DNA of 64,000 nucleotides, from contig OZ345377.1 of assembly GCA_977006965.1 (NCBI GenBank), forward strand, positions 1,488,001 to 1,552,000, read 5' to 3'. The notes beneath the pieces were generated by a model. The model saw only the letters and a list, made by a program, of their open reading frames with translations, ran no database searches and was not told the origin of the DNA. A program made the translations under genes and the position numbers. Positions 9,372 through 18,940 of this stretch are shown piece after piece. This DNA is from Phymatolithon calcareum. Its lineage: Eukaryota > Rhodophyta > Florideophyceae > Hapalidiales. Position 1 is the stretch's first letter, and each line of letters starts with the position of its first letter.

Positions 9372-10486
9372 GGTTGAGACTACCACTCCGGCCACCGAAT
9401 GAGAGTCGGATCGCACAGGGAGCTGTTCTTCGCGACGCTGTGATAAGGCGACTCGATTCTGACCTTGGCAGTACAAAAGCCACAGCCGTTGCTTCGCGCC
9501 TCCTTCGTGAAAGGAGGAAGACGAGGACTTTAGATCGAAAGGCGACTCAGTTGGCATCTTTCCATGAATATATGACAAAATTGGATAGGTCATACCCGGC
9601 TACTGCTCAGGATACGGCTAGATGGATTGGTTGGCTGTACGAGTCCCGTCTTTCGGAGGATGGCACTTCCATAGCATGGAAATCACTTTCAGGTTATATG
9701 AGCGACATCAGGACGGCGCTGACAAGTCTGGGGCACCCAAGGATAGAGGATCGAACGCAAAGCTTCGTCCTGGACGAAGTGTGCAAAGCATATCGCGATG
9801 GGGATGAATCAAAGCCGCTTAAAGGGCCAGTAAGACTCGGGATTCCATCTAATGTCTTTCGGGCAGTAATGGAGGAAGGAATACGCTCTGATGACGCGAT
9901 CATAGTGAGGGCCGCAGCCATGATGATTTTTGCGCGTGTTCACGGGCTCAGATCATGTTCTGTTGAGGGTGCGGTTAGCGAAGGATTTTCCTTTTCGGAA
10001 CATTTCACGGGTTGGACGTCTCTTATCACCTCACTGAAGGGTGAAACAGTGCAGGCTGCATCTCGAAGAGGGGCTCGACGCTTTCAAGCTTCTAAGGTTC
10101 CCGGATACACCTTCTCAGCAGTGGACATCCTCAAGAAATGGGTCGATATGCGTGGAAATGAGAAACTTTTATTCGGATATGGCGGCAGCCCGCCGGACCT
10201 CAACAAAAGCGTGCAAACTATGCTGGATCATTTGGGAATTCATCCTCCGAATGGATGCGTTTACTCCTCTCACTCGTGCCGGATCGGGGCGTACACGGAA
10301 AGTCTCTTCTTTCGCCAAGTATCGTTCGACGTCTTGCTTTCCCAGTTTAACTGGGTGGCATTGAACATGCCTAAGATCTACTTTGACCATAGGATGGTGC
10401 TAAGCTGGGAAGTCGAGTTGTTTTCTTCCAAACCCGCAGAATTCATTCCTTTTAGTCCTGGGATATCCAAGGCAGCAGTCATCTAA
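9254..10486 (+). CDS. Tyrosine recombinase (integrase) of the DIRS-like element
   Basis: This frame overlaps the RT/RNase H frame by about 118 nt if the Met at 9254 is the start (about 410 aa), but it stays open far upstream (see findings). The N-terminal SAM-like core-binding region has TLDRKATQLASFHEYM. The catalytic half shows Arg in MMIFARVHGLRSCSVEG, a KKWVDMRG block, the H-x2-R box SSHSCRIGAYTES (His codon 10271, Arg codon 10280) and a candidate nucleophile Tyr in NMPKIYFDH (codon 10379). These give the R...HxxR...Y set of tyrosine recombinases. It would insert the circular cDNA. The domain reads intact. Confidence 0.75.
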   Translation: MDTVGNASQHRPRRPKDDQHFLEDGGSGDQYAGTQAQHVRLRLPLRPPNESRIAQGAVLRDAVIRRLDSDLGSTKATAVASRLLRERRKTRTLDRKATQLASFHEYMTKLDRSYPATAQDTARWIGWLYESRLSEDGTSIAWKSLSGYMSDIRTALTSLGHPRIEDRTQSFVLDEVCKAYRDGDESKPLKGPVRLGIPSNVFRAVMEEGIRSDDAIIVRAAAMMIFARVHGLRSCSVEGAVSEGFSFSEHFTGWTSLITSLKGETVQAASRRGARRFQASKVPGYTFSAVDILKKWVDMRGNEKLLFGYGGSPPDLNKSVQTMLDHLGIHPPNGCVYSSHSCRIGAYTESLFFRQVSFDVLLSQFNWVALNMPKIYFDHRMVLSWEVELFSSKPAEFIPFSPGISKAAVI

Positions 10487-10566
10487 CAGCTGACGATTCC
10501 GGCCGGGCGAGTCTTCGGCACCCACGGTCGCGCTCCTACGGATTGCACTAACTTGTTTTGGTTCAT

Positions 10567-11106
10567 TTTTCATGTACTTGATTCAAGTATTAAGCGTGAA
10601 AACAATATTTGCCACACCGTACGATGCCGCGATTCAGTCTGCGAGGCTCATGGGAGAAAAGCTGTGAGGTTGGCAAGGGGTCCTTGACAGCGATTGGTCA
10701 ACGGCCATAATGGCACGCGAAGACAAGTGATTGGACACTGGCTGTTGGATGAATGTTGAAGAGACACAAGAACCGCCATTGTCGGGTGCATCCGAGTCGG
10801 ACAAATGCTCCCGGGATCCGAAAGTATTTTCCTCGGCGATTCGAGACGTTCGCCATGCGTCTCCGTCGGATCTGCTTCGCGCGTCGGCGCAACAGTCTAA
10901 AGGAAGCAACACGAGCTTGCGAGCGGCGCGCGGATGTACCGACGGCAGCGCCACCCCCGGCCACCGAAAGTGTCTGTCTATGCGATTCGGGCCGTTCGCC
11001 ATACGTCTGGGTTGGCTCCGCTTTGCGCGACGACGCCCAAGCAGTATAAGAGACCCCTTCGTCTGCGAGCCGTCAACTCTTTCTTCCGCAGGGCTTACCT
11101 TTCAAC
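10567..11106 (+). repeat. Right direct terminal repeat of the DIRS-like element
   Basis: Same sequence as 6076-6615 with about three substitutions. It follows the recombinase stop by 80 bp of non-repeated DNA. Confidence 0.9.
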
Positions 11107-12059
11107 CCACCCACCTCCCATCTGCCATCGCAGGGAATACCAATTTGTTTTCGATACAGGGCTTATGCGCAGATTTCAGAGCGGAGATAGGACTCATTCC
11201 GAGAGTCTGAGCTTCATCTGTAATATACGACTGCAATAGATTTTCTTCTTTCTGCCATATCGCGTTGCGCACGAGAGTTGGAAAGGATGGGCGCTCTTTT
11301 TTAAGTTTCTTGTGAACTAAGGCAATTATAGATTAGATTTAGAATTTGTTACGTGTGGTGCGTTTAGCGGCGTTTCGTCTATTCGTGCGCTTAGTCCAAT
11401 GCGTAACATGGGGCTTCCCTATACGCAACGGCTTAGACACCAGTAAAAGAAAATATGTTTTAAATGCAGCGATACGGCAGCTCCAGCAGACGGCCTTCGA
11501 TGCCCTCACCAATGGGGAAACCAGGGGCTCCGAGCACGTGATCCGAGCGATGGCAAATGGACAGTTACAACGGTGGTTATAGACTTCGCTGTGTGAGAAG
11601 AACGTTCTACACAAACGTACGGTCTTCGCAAGGAATAATTAACAGCGGACACTTACCTGTTTCGTGCAAAGGCTGCTGTGGCCCATAGCTTGTTCAGAGG
11701 AGGGAGCGGGCTCTCAACGTCCACATTATCATTTCTACGTGAGATTGCATTTATTGCGTTGATCATACTTTAGCTAATTTTCACCGGATCCATTCTTGCA
11801 GCCCCCTACAGTACTTATCCTCTGCCTCTTAGATAATACATTTCTTCTTCTGTCACTCGATTGAATTGTGGCGATACCTTTTCCTTTAGTACAGAGAATA
11901 TTTTCGTAAATATTTTGAAGCACAAGCATCTAGGCTCGTACAATTCTTTCGCACAGTTAAAAGAAGAAAAAGGGACGGCAGGACAATGTCTCTGTGCACA
12001 GAAGCCATCAAGGGTCCCGAATGACCTTGAGGTAACCTCCAAGTCCACCAGCACTCAAC
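11107..12059. other. No recognised gene
   Basis: A 78-codon ORF at 11346-11582 (plus) contains RKYVLNAAIRQLQQTAFDAL, which looks protein-like but is unknown to me. The minus ORF at 11815-12054 shares nothing recognisable. No repeat or element end was seen apart from the preceding DIRS-like boundary. Confidence 0.4.
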
Positions 12060-13369
12060 TTATGGACCAATCTCGCTTGCTAGATCGCAAATGACTATTT
12101 TATGGGCCTGCATTAGAGATTCGTAAAATTCGCTGTCTGCATCGTAAATCTCTTTCCAAATACCGTAGACGTGTGTTTGCACCAAAACATTTCTCGTCTT
12201 GAAAACTTCTCGGTCCTCTGAATGTTCTCCTGATCTCGTCGCAGGTCCTTCTCTTTCGAAAGTCTTTTTCTCTTTTTTACGGTACATGTTAAAGCCATTG
12301 TGTGTTACCTCAGCAGCCATACGGGAAAAGCACTCGCTCTATGATATGAACAAAAGCTCATTTTGTGCCGCTGATATCATGCTGTATCTTCCAGGAGGAA
12401 ACTCTTCGAGCAAAGATTGTAATATGCTGCGCAAAGAGTTTTCGTGGGGATTAGCATCCCGATGAATTTCTGCAGCTGAAGCGTAGGATATGTCATTTTC
12501 AAGAGGAAAAGTATCAAGCCCTTCGGATTCTTTCCGAATAAACGTCATTAGACCCTGACCCCATGGCGCATATACGCCATAAATGGCAGGTACAAAGCTA
12601 TTTAGGGACAGAGCATTTTCACCCATCTTGTACAAGAACGTCTCAACATCTGACATGAGAACTTTGGGGGAGTGAGAAACCTATTTGCCTCGCTCGGATT
12701 GTATGCTTCTTCAGGGACTTCCCATTCTCTCACGAATTCTTCCCGGACTTCCTTGATATGTGATAGAAGTTGCTTTTTCAAAATTTTCACATGAATTTGA
12801 ATGTCGGAGCATCCTTCCAAAATTGGCCTGCCACGCAAATTGAATCCGAAGTTGACGTCGTTTGTATGGTGAACAAAAATTGACGCCATCAAACATCGCA
12901 AGTAAATAAAGGATAGAAATGGAAGCGACTTGAGCCATGCGGGCACGAGATCGGAGATTTTGGTTACTCTTCGGCTTTGCTCAAACGCTGAAGAGAGCTA
13001 GGTTTTGGCGATGTGCTCATCAGTTATCCTCTCGGTGGGGTCTGGATCCATCCAAGAAGTTTCTTTTTGCGAGATCAAGTTCAAAACTCGGCATGCCACG
13101 CGCCTGTACTGCATTGATCTTGCAGACGGCTTCCATCTCTCATTGAATTGCTTCACTGCACCTTTCGGCCATTTGTCGGTTGTGGCCTTGACCCGGCGAG
13201 AGAAAATCCCCAGTAGCGACTTTACGGAGTCCCCTTTAGATAAAAGCTCTGATTCACCACATGAAGATGCCAAGATATCTGCAGTTGTTCCTGCAAAAAG
13301 GTCATGCAGATCAGGCCATAGAATCTCGAATGCGCAATCTTGATCAAGCTTTCTTAGTCCAGTGGCCAT
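12060..13369 (-). pseudogene. Decayed ORF of about 430 codons, unrecognised
   Basis: Read on the minus strand from ATG at 13369, one frame runs to 12998, meets a single TAG, continues in the same frame to about 12670 (LPAWLKSLPFL, HIKEVREEFVREWEVPEEAY), shifts frame by one near 12662 and goes on as VLMSDVETFLYKMGENAL. It continues to about 12339, meets one more stop and runs on to 12060 (YRKKEKKTFEREGPATR). Two stops and one shift over 1.3 kb are far fewer than chance would give, so this was a gene. The stops might also mark short introns. I recognise no domain. It could be a host pseudogene or the body of an unknown transposon. Confidence 0.45.
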
Positions 13370-13744
13370 CTTGCTAGAATTGAGTATGAAACAGTTTCAC
13401 CATGTGCCCCACCTTCTGCACCATACATGCTTGAGGCGAGTTCTCATCCAAATATTTTTAGGGAATTATAGCTCTACACTACGCCAATTTGTGACGCATT
13501 TGGCCTCGAAGAGCTCTGATTGGTTATTTGACTTATTATTGGCAGATAATTCTCTCTAAAAAAAGAAATATTTATTTACCTCGAATAATTTCCAGTCCTG
13601 AACCTACATCAGAAATTGGTCTCCCGAGAAAAGACAACTGATCACAGCGAAATTCTGTTTGTTCGTTCGAGCGTGATCTAATGACGTGTCGTTCAGTGCT
13701 TCTAACGTACTCGAACGCTTGATTTCGAGCAAGCTTTGACGCGA

Positions 13745-15640
13745 GGCGAACGAAACTATTTCCACTTTTCGCTCATGGTAATGCTTCCGTTGTGTCTTGT
13801 TCGTTGGACATTGTTATTGACGCAGCGTGCATGGTAGAAAAGGCATCGACGTTTTCAGAAGGCATCGCACTACCGGAGAAAGAGTTTTGCTTTTTAAGTC
13901 AGGATAATTACTGATTGTGATGCCAACTCATGTTTCGTTTTCATTTCTAGCAACCAATGACAATGGCATACGCTGGCGGTCTGTCACATGTTTATATGTT
14001 GTGGCACGGAAGGAACGAAATTTACGTTTTTTCAACGCATTGCCCTACTACGAACATCTTCTGATTTCCTAACGATTCTTTTACGTCTTACTACTGCGTC
14101 AGGATAGATTCAAAAGTGCGATGTACGGCCATTTCAACTAACTATTGCACGTTTTTCTATATTGGTAGCCCTGCAGTTGTATCTTCGCTTTCGGAAATTG
14201 TCACTGACATAGTGTGCATGGACTGAAAAGCATTGACGTCCGCAGAAGGCATCGTACAACCGCACAAAGACTATTTCATTTTATCTCCTGATAATTACTG
14301 AATTTGACGTTAACTCCTGGTTCGTTTTCAATTTTTGCACCCGATGACAATCGCATACGCTGACTCATCTGCCTTTCGTTTCCATGGAGTGGCGGGGCAG
14401 GAATGAAATTTACTTTTCTTTCCCAACGCATTGCCCCACTATGAACATCTTCGGCTTTTCTATCGAATTTGAAGTTCTTTCTCCAGCCTCAGACGTGATT
14501 CAAGGGTACATTGCACGGCCGTTTCTTCGTCGTTGGTAGTCGGCATTGACGTATGTGCATGGACGAAAAGGCGTTGACGTTTTTAGCAGGCATCGCACTA
14601 CCGGAGAAAGAGTTTGCTTTTTAACTCAAGAGAATTACTGAACCTGATTTGAACTCATGGTACGCTTTCATTTCTTGTAACCGATGGAAATGGCATACGC
14701 TGACCTATATGCCTTACGTTTATATGTTGTGGCAGGGCATAAAAGAAATTTAATTTTCTTTTTCAAAGTATTGTCCCACTATGAACATCTTCTTCTTCCC
14801 GAACGATTTTAGTTCGTCTTTCTACTGCGTCAGGGCAGAATGAAAATTACATTGTACGGCCGTTTCGTCTAAAAATTGCAAGTTTCTCTTTTTTGGTAAC
14901 TCTGCCATTGTTTCTTCGTCGTCGGTAATCGTCGTTCACGTAGTGCCCATGGAAGCAAAAGCAATGAAATTTTCAAAAGGCATCACACTGCCGGGGAAAG
15001 AGTTTTGCTTTTTAAATCGGAATAATTACAGAATGAGATGTTAATTCATGGTTCGCTTTCATCTCTAGCATCTGATGACAATGCCGTACGCTGAGACATC
15101 TCCAATATTTTCATATGCGGCGGCGAGGAGGGAACGAAATTTATTTTTCTTTCTCCTCACATTGCGACATTATGATCATCTCCTTCTTTCCTAACGAATT
15201 TTCTGCGTCTTTCTTCTGCGTCAGACGAGATTCAAAGGTACAATGTATGGCCATTTCAGCGAACTGTTGCAAGTTTTTTCTTTGTTGGTAACGCTGCCGT
15301 TGTGTTTTCGTTGCTAGAAATTTTCATTGAGATAGTGCGCATGGACTCAAAAGCATAGACATTCACAGAAGGCATAGCACTACTAGGGAAAAGGTTTTCC
15401 TTTTTATCTCAGGATAATTTATGAATGAGATGTTAATTCATGGTTCGTTTTCATTTCCAGAATCTGATGGCAATGGCATACGCTGAATCTTTTTCCTCAC
15501 GAGTGCATGTTGTGGCGGGGCATGAATGAACTTTAGTTTTCTTTTTCAAGGTATTGCGCCACTGTGAACATCTTCTGCTCTCGTAGCGAATTTTGTATGT
15601 TTTTCTACTGCATCAGGCGAGACTTAAGTGTACACTACAG
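13745..15640. repeat. Tandem array 1 of a ~390-bp repeat (about five units)
   Basis: Landmarks recur at about 13776, 14165, 14515, 14894 and 15285: GGTAA.GCTGCCGTTGTGTC, then a GCATGGAC.AAAAGGC.TTGA word, CTACCGGAGAAAGAGTTTTGC, GAACATCTTC and TCTACTGCGTCAGG. Spacing is about 390 bp, with a ~40-bp deletion in the third unit. Identity between units is moderate, so the array is old. The left edge shares ACTTTGACG.GAGGCGAAC with the second array. Confidence 0.8.
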
Positions 15641-16000
15641 GGCCCATTTCAGATGTTGTTTTAATGCAGTTTGAAACGTTCTTGTGACATCTGTGATTTT
15701 CCGCCGTTTCTTGGTCAGGAGAAATATTCGAAATGCGATGGGGCGATCCCAGGGTGCTTATTTTCGGAGAACTTTTCGGTTCTGTGCGGACGATGCGTAT
15801 GAAGAAGGAGGGCAAAAAGCAATGTTCGCCCAGAAAGCTGAGAACGGGAATACAAGTTAAAACTGGTAGAAGGAGCATATAGGTCCCAGTGATATTCTTT
15901 TATCATGAAGACTATGGAGACGAAGGTGCTTTCTTTTTGGAATAGTGCCGGAAGCGAACAACATTTGCTGCATGAGCCTATGCTTGGAAAGTTGATAAAT

Positions 16001-16010
16001 GTTTACTCAC
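16001..16010 (-). other. Probable 5' splice site of the RRM gene
   Basis: The minus strand reads TTTC|GTGAGTAAAC immediately after the RRM-coding segment; the in-frame stop of the unspliced ORF lies inside this site. Confidence 0.5.
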
Positions 16011-16425
16011 GAAATGTAAAAACATCGTTCACAATATTCACCATCCAGTGTAATGTACTAAACGTCTTCTTCGATGGCCTGTGTGCACGGTCCACACGAA
16101 TCTCCCGCCCGCCTAAAATTGCACCGTTCATTGAGATAAGCGCGGTCTTGGCTGCAACTGACTCGCTGAAGCGCACAAATCGGAAACCGCGAGATCGCCG
16201 ACTGCCACGCTCCAATACAACTTTGGCATCAATCACGGTGCTGGGGGACGAAAACGCCTTCAAGAGATTTTCATTTGTCGTGGACCACGCGAGGTTTCCA
16301 ACAAAAAGGCGAGTGACCTCAACATCTTGGACGGCGTGAGCAGGGAGTTGTTTCTGGTTGTTCAGGGTTGCGTCAGATATCTGGAATGAGTGATCCATGG
16401 TTTTCTCAGAAATGGGCAGATTCAT
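16011..16425 (-). CDS. RRM RNA-binding protein, first coding exon
   Basis: Starts at ATG 16425. The RNA recognition motif spans residues about 38-115, with RNP2 LFVGNLAW (40-47) and RNP1 SRGFRFVRF (78-86). This is the single-RRM layout of small plant/algal glycine-rich or cp31-type RNA-binding proteins. The frame would stop at 16003, but the exon very likely ends at 16011, because the next bases on the minus strand are the 5' splice-site consensus GTGAGTAA. The C-terminal part would then be encoded downstream (below 15960), where I cannot fix the acceptor; the ~390-bp repeat array begins there, so the gene may have lost its end. Role: RNA processing or stability. Confidence 0.7.
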
Positions 16426-16429
16426 GATT

Positions 16430-18594
16430 GTAGAAAGAATGCGACCAGAAAGTCGAGAGATGGCCTCCGCTCATGCCACATGAGCGATAGATGATTTATG
16501 AACCGCAGAAGCCTTCTGTAAGACAAAGTTACTTTACTAGCGGCCCCTTCACTAACCTTGAATTATAAAAGCTTTTGGTTGCACACTCATAGATGATTAT
16601 CTGTGTAGGTTCGCAGAGCTTGCGGTTCCGTGATCAGTCTCGTCTGATAGAGATACTTGATAAATATCATCAGATGATTCTATTCGAGGCCCTTTTAGGG
16701 TCTGTGTCCCTCAAACTGATTCCCGAGCTTGAAATTCGTTTTTCATGATCTAGTCAGAGCGTCGTGCTCTTTTCAATAGTTTATCGTTCGGCAAGAGTAA
16801 AATTATTTTGTGAAGGAAACTTCTCCCTACTACATTCCTTGTCATTTTTATTTCAATCGCTTCCCTGACGTGCCACTATCTATCATTATAACGTGCAGCA
16901 CTTCCTAGATATCGTTCATATGCTGGATTTTACGTTTCTAAAGGTAAAGTAACTTATTGCCATCGCCTCGTAGACTTAATTCACAAGACATGTTAGACTT
17001 CGGTAATTCGACATCCCAGTAGTCTAAAAACGTGGTAGATCTCGTTCTTTCTAGGTGAATTAAGTAAAATGACCACGTACTATGCCGTACTTGGAAAATC
17101 GATCACCAAGCACAGATGTCGTTATGAGCTTTGTTCGGACTGTCAGCAAGCGGCACGAGGTCAATAGATCAGGACCGTTGAGACCTGAGTTCGCACCAGT
17201 GCCATGATTATTATTCTTCACATCAACGGTTTATGGTTACGGTTCTATACTAGTCCATGACCCCGGGAAAGAGCCAACTAACTAAAGCTTTGGATCTCGA
17301 TCAAATTATGACGAGGTTTCGTCTATGAAGAGTGAGAGAAGCCGAAAATGGGAATAGCTTGTTTAAGGTGAAACTGATCGCCGTTGACGACTCGGGACAT
17401 GGACCATGCTTGTGGGGTGGATATGCAGGCCTAGGCAAGTCGCTTGCCAGCTTGTTGATGTCTTCGGTCAATTTCTGGGCCCATTTAGGCTTAAGGAGCA
17501 CTGTGCGAAGGATGCGCATGTACGTAATATCAATTAATCGGTAACATTCCACAACCAGACTAGTGGCAAAAAGGGAAACTAGGAAAGAATCAGCACAAGC
17601 AGAGGGTATGGTGCACTTTGCCGTTCAACGACAGAAGTGGGCATATCAACAGTACCTGGTAGTCAAAGGGATCTTATCCGAAAAAGAAGGGAAACAACTG
17701 CGATTTCAAATTTTATACGTATTCCAGTACTTACGAACAATAACGACACTCGCCGTCATTAAAGTCACGTCTTTTTCGGAGAGAAAATAACAAATTTCTG
17801 CAAAGTTCTCCGAAATAGATTGACCTTGTACCACCGAGATTCAGACCTGAAGTAATCCCTCTCCACTCATGCTGCAATTAAGGGTTAAACTTTCGCATTC
17901 CTAAAGTGCACAAATTCAGATTTCTGCGTATTTAGTTTCGTTATATTGAGGTTCCAGATGCTCCATGGCGGAAGATAAGGCAGGGGATATTCCACTATGG
18001 GGCTAGCAAGCAGTGCTCTTTATTTTTCCTCTACTTAGAACACAGCAGGGCGTTAATCCTGCTAGATAATAGTAAGCACGCTTCTTCTCTGTCTGCTGAT
18101 CGTCATTAGACGATTCGATCAGAAGCAACTGCAGTGATTCCACGTAAAAGAATTAAAGTTTTCAGACTTGATATTTGTCTTGCTATGGAGTGGTATGAAC
18201 GAAAACAGCACTGGACCCATGCCAACTTTATACATAATTGATCGCTATTATGATATGTGTTTCTAAGCCGTCGAATGTAATCTGACTTCTGCAAAAGAGA
18301 CCTTTCTCGAGAAGGTGCTCCCTGGAGAGGGTGCGAGGACCGTACGGTCGTACAGTCTTCACACTCGCTCCAGGGGAGGGCTGGGTATTTTACAACTCAG
18401 CTCTATTGACTCAACCCCCCCCGTAAAATCTCTTCAACTGAGAACACAGCTATGAGTACTCAGATGTGCTTCACATGAAAGGAATATGAATATTCACAGT
18501 TTACGCATATCAAAAATTCAGTGTCATGCACCGGCGTACTTCAGAGTTGGCAATAATTTGTGTCCTGTGAAGTTCGAAAATTGGTCATGTCGAC
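16430..18594. other. No recognised gene; two weak ORFs
   Basis: An ORF at 17563-17790 (plus) contains MVHFAVQRQKWAYQQYLVVK and GILSEKEGKQL, vaguely like the N-terminus of Nse1-type SMC5/6 subunits; this is only a resemblance. On the minus strand 17301-17552 contains LKPKWAQKLTEDINKLASDL. Neither has a supporting domain. Confidence 0.25.
18318..18378. other. Imperfect hairpin
   Basis: CTCCCTGGAGAGGGTGCGAG (18318-18337) pairs with CTCGCTCCAGGGGAG (18364-18378), with GACCGTACGGTC in the loop. A polyC run follows at about 18415. The function is unknown; it may belong to the 5' region of the LINE downstream. Confidence 0.35.
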
Positions 18595-18940
18595 ATGGAT
18601 CGCCGAAAGTCATTGAAAGTAGGAGGTGCAGGAGAGGGAAATCTCCCAAGAATGGCATTCACAATTCTCGATGAGAACGAGACTTTTCTTCCTCCTAACG
18701 CAACTGTGGCACAAAGCGGAGAGTTTTTGAACACAAGGAGACGACAAGTATGTTGGAGACTCAGGAGAAGGATCATCGGCCAGTAAAGAGACCCCAACAA
18801 GCGGTACTGACGGTGCGAACAAGGCGTAGAGCACGCAGACAACTCGGTGACCGACAAGCCCCAATCTATCATTGGAGACCCGGACAAGGATGAAATACCT
18901 GTAACTTTCATCGCAAACTCGGAGCAAGTAACGTTCCAAA

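Larger units (their letters stand above)
6076..11106 (+). mobile_element. DIRS-like tyrosine-recombinase retrotransposon
   Basis: A 5.0-kb element with 540-bp direct terminal repeats, a Gag-like ORF, RT plus RNase H and a tyrosine recombinase instead of a DDE integrase. No target-site duplication is visible: left flank ...AAATTTTGG, right flank CCACCCACC. That is expected for YR elements, which integrate through a circular intermediate. Split B repeats of the PAT/Ngaro type were looked for on either side of the right repeat and not seen, so subclass is open. RT/RNase H is disabled by one frameshift and one stop. Confidence 0.85.

Noticed and set aside
7376-10486. A single 1036-residue protein
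   Set aside because: Its first 155 codons are RT, the middle is the alternative frame of RT/RNase H, and only the end is recombinase. RT continues in another frame after about 7837, so the long ORF is a product of a frameshift plus overlap.
16640-16690. Left TSD of LINE A2 (CAGTCTCG near 16635, compared with GTCTCGGTCTC at 22780)
   Set aside because: Match too short and 2.3 kb upstream of the first recognisable LINE sequence.
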